A stretch of 6,161 nucleotides of DNA from Ktedonobacterales bacterium (GTDB lineage Bacteria; Chloroflexota; Ktedonobacteria; Ktedonobacterales; JADMIN01), in the NCBI GenBank assembly GCA_025928125.1, contig JAICKD010000221.1, forward strand, positions 1 through 6,161, in the 5' to 3' direction. The position numbers and the translations under genes were made by a program. Below are positions 1 to 4,589 of the stretch, piece by piece. The notes below the pieces were generated by a model. That model saw nothing but the letters and a program-made list of their open reading frames with translations. It did no database searches and was not told the origin of the DNA. Positions within the stretch are counted from its first letter, which is position 1; each line of letters begins with the position of its first letter.

Positions 1-841
1 ACTGGATCGCCTGGTTGTCCCAGATCGGCTTGCCAAACTGCACGCGCTGCTTCGCGTATTCCACCGCAAAGTCGAGCGCGCCCTGGGCGATGCCCAACGC
101 CTGCGCCGCGATGCCGGGGCGTGTGCGATCAAGCGTCGCCAGCGCGATCTTGAACCCTTCGCCCTCGTTGCCGAGCAGATTGCCCGCTGGAATCTCGCAG
201 TCCTCGAAGACCAGTTCACCGGTCTGCGAACCGCGAATGCCCATCTTGTTCTCGACCTTGCCCATGTGGAAGCCGGGACGGTCACCTTCGACGACGAAGG
301 CGCTGATGCCGCGCGTACCCTCATCGCTGGTCACAGCGAAGACTGTATTGATATGCGCGACACCCGCGTTGGTGATGAAGTGCTTCAGCCCGTTGAGCAC
401 ATATGTATCGCCGCGCTTCTCGGCGCGCGTCCGCATCGCACCCGCATCGGAGCCGGAGCCTGGCTCGGTCAGCGCATAGGCCGCCAGCCATTCGCCACTC
501 GCCAGCTTTGGGATAAAGCGCTGCTTCTGCTCGTCGGTACCCGCCAGCAGAATCGGCAGCGAACCAAGTTGCTGGACGCAGAGCAGCAGCGAGGTCGTGG
601 CGCAGGCTTTGGCCAGTTCCTCGATGACCATCAGAATGCTCAATTCGCTCGATCCCAGCCCGCCATATGCTTCTGGGAACGGCATCGCGAAAATATCCTG
701 CTGCGCGAGCAATTCCTTCATATCCCACGGAAACTCGCCAGTCGCATCAATTTCAGCAGCGCGGGGAGCAACCTTCTCGCGCGCCAGATCGCGCACCATA
801 TCGATGAGCATCTTCTCTTCGGATGCCAGTTGGACAGCCAT
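1..841 (-). CDS. acyl-CoA dehydrogenase, partial (C-terminus beyond window)
   Basis: FAD-dependent acyl-CoA dehydrogenase, which catalyses alpha,beta-dehydrogenation of an acyl-CoA and passes electrons to electron-transfer flavoprotein; cytoplasmic, in fatty-acid or branched-chain amino-acid breakdown. The 280 visible residues cover the N-terminal helical domain (about 1-115), the middle beta domain with the family signature AYALTEPGSGSDAG (121-134), the flavin-contact stretch FITNAG (155-160), GIRGSQTGEL (201-210), and the start of the C-terminal helical domain with LDRTRPGIAAQALG (237-250) and YAKQRVQFGKPI (262-273). About 100 residues including the usual catalytic glutamate are missing off the left edge, so chain-length specificity cannot be called; the LDRTRP stretch is reminiscent of medium-chain enzymes. 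The ATG at 841-839 is chosen because AAAGGAG lies 8 bases upstream. It is transcribed divergently from nusA behind a near-consensus promoter. The family is certain, the substrate is not. Confidence 0.95.
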   Translation of the reverse strand, partial: MAVQLASEEKMLIDMVRDLAREKVAPRAAEIDATGEFPWDMKELLAQQDIFAMPFPEAYGGLGSSELSILMVIEELAKACATTSLLLCVQQLGSLPILLAGTDEQKQRFIPKLASGEWLAAYALTEPGSGSDAGAMRTRAEKRGDTYVLNGLKHFITNAGVAHINTVFAVTSDEGTRGISAFVVEGDRPGFHMGKVENKMGIRGSQTGELVFEDCEIPAGNLLGNEGEGFKIALATLDRTRPGIAAQALGIAQGALDFAVEYAKQRVQFGKPIWDNQAIQ

Positions 842-853
842 ACAGCACGCTCC

Positions 854-877
854 TTTGCGTCTCTGTGTCTTTGCGAC
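854..877. repeat. three imperfect 8-bp tandem repeats ahead of the dehydrogenase
   Basis: Read on the minus strand the tract is GTCGCAAA, GACACAGA, GACGCAAA: three adjacent 8-base units fitting G-W-C-R-C-A-R-A. It sits in the dehydrogenase 5' leader, and the last A's of the third unit belong to the AAAGGAG ribosome binding site. Similar CGCAAAG/ACACAGAG-type tracts occur between genes in many environmental bacterial genomes (recollection, not searched). Function unknown. Confidence 0.5.
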
Positions 878-907
878 TCGGTGACTGAATCGCCTGTCTA
901 TCGTCCT

Positions 908-925
908 GTGTTGAGACCACAACAC
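908..925. repeat. 18-bp inverted repeat (operator-like) in the dehydrogenase leader
   Basis: GTGTTG (908-913) and CAACAC (920-925) are perfect inverted arms around six bases. The site lies about 57-74 bases downstream of the predicted dehydrogenase start point. It could be an operator for a dimeric regulator (TetR- or GntR-type proteins often control fatty-acid genes) or a 6-bp RNA hairpin. The regulator is not in the window and the assignment is inference. Confidence 0.35.
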
Positions 926-988
926 CAACTAAACGCTCACACGCTGGTATCGTGGGCCATGAATCCAGAATTAAAGGGACACCCACGC

Positions 989-1018
989 ATTATACGTGCG
1001 GGCGCAATCGAGCGTCAA
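989..1018 (-). promoter_or_regulatory. sigma-70-type promoter for the acyl-CoA dehydrogenase
   Basis: On the minus strand, TTGACG (1018-1013) is followed after 18 bases by a perfect TATAAT (994-989). Transcription would start near 982, giving a leader of roughly 140 bases before the ATG at 841. Both hexamers are close to consensus and the direction suits the gene. Confidence 0.75.
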
Positions 1019-1058
1019 ACCGCTGCGTGAGCAATCGGGCTGATATGCGTTACGCGCC

Positions 1059-1087
1059 TTGCTACACAGGGCATAACATGATATACT
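1059..1087 (+). promoter_or_regulatory. extended -10 promoter for nusA-ylxR
   Basis: TTGCTA (1059-1064) and TATACT (1082-1087) are separated by exactly 17 bases, and the -10 box is preceded by TGA, which gives an extended -10 element. The start point would be near 1094, about 234 bases before the nusA ATG. The -35 boxes of this promoter and the divergent one are only 40 bases apart. Confidence 0.75.
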
Positions 1088-1127
1088 GCGAGTGAGCCGA
1101 GACCGGCCCGGAAATATGCTTGTGGCG

Positions 1128-1155
1128 AAAAGTGGGTTATCTGTCCCACTTTTTT
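1128..1155 (+). terminator. intrinsic terminator / attenuator in the nusA leader
   Basis: AAAAGTGGG (1128-1136) pairs perfectly with CCCACTTTT (1145-1153) around an 8-base loop, and the run of six Ts at 1150-1155 forms the U-tract. There is no plus-strand gene upstream, so the only transcript it can terminate starts at the nusA promoter, which makes it an attenuator candidate. In the reverse direction it has only four Ts and would be weaker, though it could shield the divergent side from antisense transcription. Confidence 0.75.
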
Positions 1156-1235
1156 GTCTTATGTGGGCGGATTCCGGGACGGCACAACTCGGAGCGCGCC
1201 GCGTAGCGCGGGGTGGCATCCGACAAATAGGTCGG

Positions 1236-1262
1236 GGAGGCGTGGGATGATCTCACGCCTTC
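1236..1262 (+). promoter_or_regulatory. 11-bp leader hairpin containing a Shine-Dalgarno sequence and an in-frame ATG
   Basis: Bases 1236-1246 pair with 1252-1262 (nine Watson-Crick and two G-U pairs) around the loop ATGAT. The 5' arm contains GGAGG (1236-1240). The loop begins with an ATG at 1247 that is in frame with nusA, six bases after that GGAGG. The structure would occlude this upstream initiation site. It is not a convincing terminator because the TTTT at 1269-1272 is seven bases away from the stem. Confidence 0.5.
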
Positions 1263-1327
1263 GTCGTGTTTTCATGCCAGGACGCGGTCATGTGCAACCG
1301 CTACGAGCGCGCCGGAAGGGGGAAACT

Positions 1328-2404
1328 ATGCGAACGGAATTTCAGGCAGCAATCGCCCAATTGATTCATGAAAAAGGACTTCCACAGGATAAGGTGATGG
1401 CCGCGGTCGCCAATGCGCTGCTGGCCGCTTATCGCAAGAGCACGGGTAGTGGTGAGAATATTCGCATCGAGGTCGAAGGCAGCGGCGATGTGAAGAGTTG
1501 GGCATCGAAGCGTGTCGTGGCGCAGGTGCAGGACCCTATGCACGAGGTATCGCTCGCCGAGGCGCAGCAGCGCGACCCGCATGCGGCGCTTGGCCAGCAA
1601 GTGGACGTTGAGGCGCCCGAGATATTCAACAAGATACCAGCCCAGGCCGCCAAGCAGATCATTTTGCAACGGATTCGCGAGGCCGAGCAGGAGTTTCTGT
1701 TCGAGTCCTATCAGGACCAGCTTGACGATCTGGTGATTGGCACCGTCCTGCGGCGCGATGAGGGCGGCGCCTATGTGCTGGACCTGAACAAGATCGAGGG
1801 ACTGCTCGAAGCGAAAGAGCAGATTCCCGGCGAGCGCATGCGCGTCGGCCAGCGGGTGCGCGTCTATCTCTACGAGCTAAAGCGTGGCGGTGGTCGCGGC
1901 GTGCAGGCGCTGGCGTCGAGGACGCATCGCAACATCATCAAGCGCCTCTTCGAGCTCGAGGTACCTGAAATCTATGATGGGCAGGTGGAGATTAAAGCTA
2001 TCGCGCGCGAGCCGGGCAGCCGCTCGAAGGTCGCCGTCTGGGCGCGCCAAGAGGGGATCGATCCCATCGGCGCGTGCGTTGGCGTGCGCGGCACCCGGAT
2101 CAACAATGTCATCAACGAGCTGAACGGCGAGAAGATTGACATTATTCTCTGGGATCCCGATCCGGCGAAGTTCGTGGCGAATGCGCTCAGCCCGGTGAAG
2201 CCGATCTCAGTGGAGCTACGCGAGTCGGACCACACGGCGCTGGTGATCGTGCCGGAGCGGCAGCTTTCGCTGGCGATTGGCAACCGGGGCCAGAACGCGC
2301 GGCTGGCGGCGCGGCTGACAGGCTGGCGTATCGATATCGTGCGGCCCGAGGAGCAACCCACGCCCAGCAATGAATCAACGGCGGCCGCCTCCTTCGAGGT
2401 GTAG
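1328..2404 (+). CDS. nusA: transcription termination/antitermination factor NusA
   Basis: NusA binds RNA polymerase near the RNA exit channel and modulates pausing, hairpin-dependent termination and antitermination. The 358-residue product has the full core: N-terminal polymerase-binding domain (about 1-128, opening MRTEFQAAIAQLIHEKGLP), S1 domain (about 130-200, IGTVLRRDEGGAYVLDL), KH1 (about 200-278, GxxG loop GVRG at 252-255) and KH2 (about 279-340, GxxG loop GNRG at 318-321 in LAIGNRGQNARLAARLTGW). It ends about 18 residues after KH2, so it lacks the acidic repeats of enterobacterial NusA. The ATG at 1328 is chosen because family similarity starts there and AAGGGGG lies 5 bases upstream. 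The frame stays open upstream with ATGs at 1154, 1247 and 1274; the one at 1247 has a good Shine-Dalgarno and would add 27 basic residues. No rimP precedes it. It is followed by ylxR, 20 bases after the stop. Confidence 0.96.
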   Translation: MRTEFQAAIAQLIHEKGLPQDKVMAAVANALLAAYRKSTGSGENIRIEVEGSGDVKSWASKRVVAQVQDPMHEVSLAEAQQRDPHAALGQQVDVEAPEIFNKIPAQAAKQIILQRIREAEQEFLFESYQDQLDDLVIGTVLRRDEGGAYVLDLNKIEGLLEAKEQIPGERMRVGQRVRVYLYELKRGGGRGVQALASRTHRNIIKRLFELEVPEIYDGQVEIKAIAREPGSRSKVAVWARQEGIDPIGACVGVRGTRINNVINELNGEKIDIILWDPDPAKFVANALSPVKPISVELRESDHTALVIVPERQLSLAIGNRGQNARLAARLTGWRIDIVRPEEQPTPSNESTAAASFEV

Positions 2405-2424
2405 ATGTTAGGAGGGTGAGAGAC

Positions 2425-2805
2425 ATGCCCGCATCGCAACCGCCGACGAAGAAGCCCAAGCAGCCGCAGCGTCCGCGCCACGTGCCGCAACGTACGTGTA
2501 TCGTCTGCCGACAGGTGCGCCCGAAGCGTGAGTTGATCCGCGTGGTACGCACCCCCGCTGGCCATATCGAGCTTGATCCCACGGGCAAGAAGTCGGGCCG
2601 CGGCGCGTATCTCTGCGCCCGGCGCTCATGCTGGGAGCCAGCGCTCCACCAGGGTCGACTGGAGCGCGAGTTTGAGATGGCCATTCCAGCGGAAGATCGT
2701 CCCGCACTGGAGGCCTATCTCGACTCGCTCCCACCTGAGCCGACGCCGCCACTGAGCAAAAAGCCAGCCAGGCAGCGGGAGAAATCTCCCGCGCCTGATC
2801 AATAA
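2425..2805 (+). CDS. ylxR: YlxR family RNA-binding protein (RnpM, RNase P modulator)
   Basis: Small nucleic-acid-binding protein of the YlxR family; the Bacillus member (RnpM) binds RNase P RNA and modulates the enzyme. The product is 126 residues. A Lys/Pro/Gln-rich N-terminal tail (1-22) precedes the core RTCIVCRQVRPKRELIRVVR (23-42), DPTGKKSGRGAYLC (51-64) and a helix ending near 87. A Pro/Lys-rich tail follows (102-126), longer than in the roughly 90-residue classical members. Cysteines at 25, 28, 64 and 69 could form a metal site (inference). The start is the ATG at 2425, 8 bases after AGGAGGG (2410-2416); the in-frame GTG at 2416 overlaps that ribosome site and is unlikely. It is co-transcribed with nusA, as in most bacteria, but the usual next genes (L7Ae-like YlxQ, infB) are absent and a convergent gene follows. 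Confidence 0.93.
   Translation: MPASQPPTKKPKQPQRPRHVPQRTCIVCRQVRPKRELIRVVRTPAGHIELDPTGKKSGRGAYLCARRSCWEPALHQGRLEREFEMAIPAEDRPALEAYLDSLPPEPTPPLSKKPARQREKSPAPDQ
2770..2796 (+). repeat. strong hairpin at the 3' end of ylxR
   Basis: AGGC (2770-2773) plus GCGGGAG (2775-2781) pair with CTCCCGC (2786-2792) plus GCCT (2793-2796): 11 bp, one bulged A, loop AAAT. It lies inside the last codons of ylxR. No T-run follows, so it is more likely a 3'-end-stabilising structure, or part of a composite terminator with the next hairpin, than a terminator by itself. Confidence 0.5.
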
Positions 2806-2814
2806 ACACAACGC

Positions 2815-2844
2815 GGCCCCCTCGCCACCAGCGGTAAGGGGGCC
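2815..2844. terminator. bidirectional terminator-like hairpin between ylxR and hsp20
   Basis: GGCCCCCT (2815-2822) and AGGGGGCC (2837-2844) are perfect 8-bp inverted arms around a 14-base loop that can itself form CGC/GCG. It sits 9 bases after the ylxR stop and 17 bases beyond the hsp20 stop, where a shared terminator for convergent genes is expected. On the minus strand it is followed by a T-rich stretch (GCGTTGTGTTTATT). On the plus strand there is only AATCTCTCTCC, so it would act better for hsp20. Confidence 0.65.
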
Positions 2845-2861
2845 AATCTCTCTCCACGCGA

Positions 2862-3494
2862 TCAGGTGCGTTCAGGCGTCCACGAGGGTGGGTCGCTGGC
2901 GGGGAAAGACTCCATCGAGGATTTCGTCACTACGTCGTCGGCGTGCTGCTGCGACTCCTCATGCGTCGGCCCGCTCAGCTGGTCTGAGGTCGCGGAGCGC
3001 TGCTGGCCAGACGGCGTAGTTGACTGCTGGCTTCTCTGCGCGCCACTCACCGGGATTTGCCTCGCCTTCGCCGTCTCCGCCTTGGGAATTTCGAGCACTA
3101 ACACGCCCTGCTCGAATCGAGCAGTCGCCCTGTCCGCGTCAAGTGGGGCGGGAAGCGTCAGCGAGCGGTAGAACGAGCCAGAACGCCGCTCGCGCAGAAT
3201 CCAGTTCTCGTCGTCGTCGCGGTCGTCTTTGCGCTCCTGCTCGCTGGTCGTCGTGCCGCGAATGGTCAGAACATCACCCTGAACGGTAATTTGCACGTCC
3301 TCGGGTTTGATGCCCGGCAGCGACGCCCGTATCTCGAAGGCATCACCGCGCTCGACCACATCCAGCGGCATGGCTCCGCGCATTGCCGGAAGGATAGATC
3401 CCGCGGGCCGCAAGAAGCTCTCCTGAATCAACCGCTCCATCGTATCGCGCAGGCTCATCATGTCGCGCAAGGGTTCCCATCGTTCCATAGACAT
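2862..3494 (-). CDS. Hsp20/alpha-crystallin small heat shock protein with long C-terminal tail
   Basis: ATP-independent holdase chaperone that binds unfolding proteins as large oligomers in the cytoplasm. The product is 210 residues. A short N-terminal arm (1-42, MSMERWEPLRDMMSLRD) precedes the alpha-crystallin domain (about 43-140), with DAFEIRASLPGIKPEDVQI (51-69), RERRSGSFYRSLTLP (101-115) and the hallmark ARFEQGVLVLEIPK (125-138). The IPV at 147-149 matches the I-x-I/V oligomerisation motif. Most bacterial members end soon after this; here about 60 more Ser/Gln/Thr-rich residues follow, ending in MESFPASDPPSWT (194-206). Start: ATG at 3494 with AAGGAGG (3510-3504) 9 bases upstream. The frame is open to 3611 but that extension has no ribosome site or family similarity. 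Convergent with ylxR; same strand as the deacetylase and lon but separated by 204 bases. Confidence 0.93.
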   Translation of the reverse strand: MSMERWEPLRDMMSLRDTMERLIQESFLRPAGSILPAMRGAMPLDVVERGDAFEIRASLPGIKPEDVQITVQGDVLTIRGTTTSEQERKDDRDDDENWILRERRSGSFYRSLTLPAPLDADRATARFEQGVLVLEIPKAETAKARQIPVSGAQRSQQSTTPSGQQRSATSDQLSGPTHEESQQHADDVVTKSSMESFPASDPPSWTPERT

Positions 3495-3520
3495 TCCGCC
3501 GAGCCTCCTTCTCCTGCCAC

Positions 3521-3540
3521 GTCGGCCATTCACCGCCGAC
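3521..3540 (-). repeat. hairpin in the hsp20 5' leader
   Basis: GTCGGC (3521-3526) and GCCGAC (3535-3540) are perfect 6-bp arms around eight bases. On the minus strand the structure ends 10 bases before the AAGGAGG of hsp20. The ribosome site itself is not in the stem, so a simple thermosensor is not supported. Confidence 0.4.
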
Positions 3541-3556
3541 ACTTTCCACGACTCAG

Positions 3557-3569
3557 GATAAGACTTATC
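3557..3569. repeat. 13-bp palindrome upstream of hsp20
   Basis: GATAAG (3557-3562) and CTTATC (3564-3569) are perfect inverted arms around a single A, about 63 bases before the hsp20 ATG. The spacing is too tight for an RNA hairpin with all pairs, so a protein-binding operator is more likely. It matches neither the CIRCE nor the HAIR heat-shock element. Confidence 0.35.
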
Positions 3570-3580
3570 GCGAGGTTGCT

Positions 3581-3659
3581 GAGCACACCTGCCAGAGCAT
3601 GTGGGCAGCACAAATTATGCCAGCACACCCAATTGCTGGACATGCTGGCAGTGTTGCTC
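3581..3659. repeat. imperfect long inverted repeat with a competing third arm, between hsp20 and the deacetylase
   Basis: The left arm 3581-3601 (GAGCACACCTGCCAGAGCATG) and right arm 3641-3659 are inverted copies with small bulges: GAGCA, CAC, TGCCAG and CATG all match. A third element, TGCCAGCA (3618-3625), is a perfect 8-bp inverted match to TGCTGGCA (3643-3650) in the right arm, so two hairpins can compete. The region starts 39 bases after the deacetylase stop and covers the likely hsp20 promoter. It could be a Rho-type or stabilising 3' structure for the lon-deacetylase transcript, an operator array, or a short interspersed repeat. No T-run follows on either strand. Confidence 0.5.
3614..3622 (-). 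promoter_or_regulatory. possible extended -10 promoter element for hsp20
   Basis: On the minus strand TGG-CATAAT (3622-3614) resembles an extended -10 box. At 17 bases upstream there is only a weak -35 (TGTCCA). A start near 3607 would give a leader of about 113 bases and would lie downstream of or inside the inverted-repeat region. Tentative. Confidence 0.3.
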
Positions 3660-3698
3660 GTACGGGATCAACGCAGATACCAAGGCTCTTCTTGCCTG

Positions 3699-4580
3699 CT
3701 ATAGCCCGGCGAAAATGTCGTCCTCTGGCGTGGAATAGGCGCGATCAGAGATAGGAGGCGGGGCAAGCACAGAGGTTTCGCGACCCATAAATTCGCGTAG
3801 TTGCTCTGGCGTTGCCTGCGCAAACGGGCTGTCGGACGGCATCTGGGTTGCGTGCGCCCGCATGGATTGGAGCTTTGCGGCAAACTCGGCGTCGTTGAGG
3901 GTCACCACCGTGGTAATCTCCGCCTCGGGTGTTCCCATCTCTTCCAGCGGAATGGTACCCGCGTCGCCGCCGGGAACGAAGTCCTGTCCCTGCTTGCGGG
4001 CCTCCGCAGCCATCGCCAGCATGCGCTCACGCGGGAACGCGGTGAAATACACCTTGCGCACACGGTGCGGCGCAAGACCGGCGGCAATCTGCTCCGGGTA
4101 GCGCACAGGATCAGCGGCCGCGGCAATCGCGGCCAGTGTATAGCGGTGAATCGCCATGTGATCGGGATGGCCATAGCCGCCGTTCGCGGTAAACGTCGCG
4201 ACAACCGCCGGGCGGAAGCGGCGGAGGTGCGAGACGATACGCCCGACCGCCTCATCCTCATCGGCATTGGCAAGCTGCCCATCGATGTAATCGAGAAACG
4301 AGACATCATACACACCGACGGCGGTGCAGGCTGCTCGTAGCTCGCCCTCGCGCACCTGGCCGAGATTTTCGGGCGTCGCCAGTGCGGAATCGGCGATCTC
4401 GCCGACCTCGCCGCGTGTGGCGCAGACAATCGCCGCCGAATGCCCGTGCATCGTCGCCCGCGCCAGCGTACCCGCCATTCCAAAAGACTCGTCGTCTGGA
4501 TGCGCAAAAATGCCCATGATGCCAGGCAGGTTGCCTGGCGCGTCACTCATCGTCATCGCGGATTCATCCGTTCCCTTCAT
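3699..4580 (-). CDS. PIG-L (LmbE-like) family zinc-dependent deacetylase
   Basis: Member of the PIG-L/LmbE superfamily, metal-dependent enzymes that remove acetyl groups from N-acetylglucosamine-type substrates; relatives include MshB (mycothiol), BshB (bacillithiol) and mycothiol S-conjugate amidase. The 293-residue product has the family motif AHPDDE (26-31, with H27, D29, D30) and GGYGHPDH (134-141), whose last His is the third zinc ligand in MshB. No signal peptide is evident, so it is probably cytoplasmic. The exact substrate cannot be read from the sequence. The ATG at 4580 lies 9 bases beyond the lon stop, with no clear Shine-Dalgarno; ATGs at 4556 and 4550 are alternatives but have no better site (AAGGGA lies 15 bases before the ATG at 4556). 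Family similarity begins only around residue 20, so the first residues are uncertain. The spacing suggests co-transcription and translational coupling with lon. Confidence 0.9.
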   Translation of the reverse strand: MKGTDESAMTMSDAPGNLPGIMGIFAHPDDESFGMAGTLARATMHGHSAAIVCATRGEVGEIADSALATPENLGQVREGELRAACTAVGVYDVSFLDYIDGQLANADEDEAVGRIVSHLRRFRPAVVATFTANGGYGHPDHMAIHRYTLAAIAAAADPVRYPEQIAAGLAPHRVRKVYFTAFPRERMLAMAAEARKQGQDFVPGGDAGTIPLEEMGTPEAEITTVVTLNDAEFAAKLQSMRAHATQMPSDSPFAQATPEQLREFMGRETSVLAPPPISDRAYSTPEDDIFAGL

Positions 4581-4589
4581 CGAACGCTA

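Larger units (their letters stand above)
1094..1327 (+). promoter_or_regulatory. structured 5' leader of nusA (candidate autoregulatory RNA)
   Basis: Between the predicted start point and the nusA ATG lie about 234 transcribed bases with no convincing separate gene. Structures visible by eye, in order: an intrinsic-terminator hairpin at 1128-1155; an 11-position helix pairing 1103-1113 with 1172-1182 (one G-A mismatch) that encloses that terminator; CCGCG/CGCGG at 1199-1211; CCGAC/GTCGG at 1220-1235; and an 11-bp hairpin at 1236-1262. I do not recognise a known riboswitch or T-box in it. NusA enhances termination at hairpins and autoregulates through its leader in enterobacteria, so autoregulation here is plausible but inferred. 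Confidence 0.5.

Noticed and set aside
266..1030. 254-codon open frame on the plus strand opposite the acyl-CoA dehydrogenase
   Set aside because: It lies antisense to a clearly conserved gene, crosses the divergent promoter region, and its translation has no recognisable domain; long antisense frames are common in GC-rich DNA.
1025..1055. Imperfect inverted repeat GCGT...ACGC between the two divergent promoters
   Set aside because: The arms match only with gaps and mismatches, expected by chance in GC-rich DNA.
1183..1192. boxA/boxC-like NusA-binding sequence in the leader
   Set aside because: CACAACTCGG only vaguely resembles described NusA-binding sequences; too weak to call.
1154..1327. 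N-terminal extension of nusA from the ATG at 1154, or a remnant of rimP
   Set aside because: The ATG at 1154 lies in the terminator U-tract and has no ribosome site; the 58-residue extension shows nothing resembling RimP.
2416..2424. GTG start for ylxR
   Set aside because: This GTG overlaps the AGGAGGG ribosome binding site; the ATG at 2425 is correctly spaced.
1972..2565. 197-codon minus-strand frame opposite nusA and ylxR
   Set aside because: Shadow of two strongly conserved genes; Arg/Ser/Ala-rich translation without family features.
3495..3611. Hsp20 starting at 3611
   Set aside because: The extra 39 residues lack Hsp20 similarity, no ribosome site precedes 3611, and the ATG at 3494 has a good AAGGAGG.
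3495..3698. CIRCE or HAIR heat-shock element, or a ROSE-type RNA thermometer, upstream of hsp20
   Set aside because: No TTAGCACTC/GAGTGCTAA or CTTGAGT/ACTCAAG arms are present, and the Shine-Dalgarno is not paired in any clear hairpin.
3801..4340. 179-codon plus-strand frame opposite the deacetylase, and similar frames opposite lon (4440-4988, 5022-5477)
   Set aside because: All antisense to genes with intact catalytic motifs, with no family similarity of their own.
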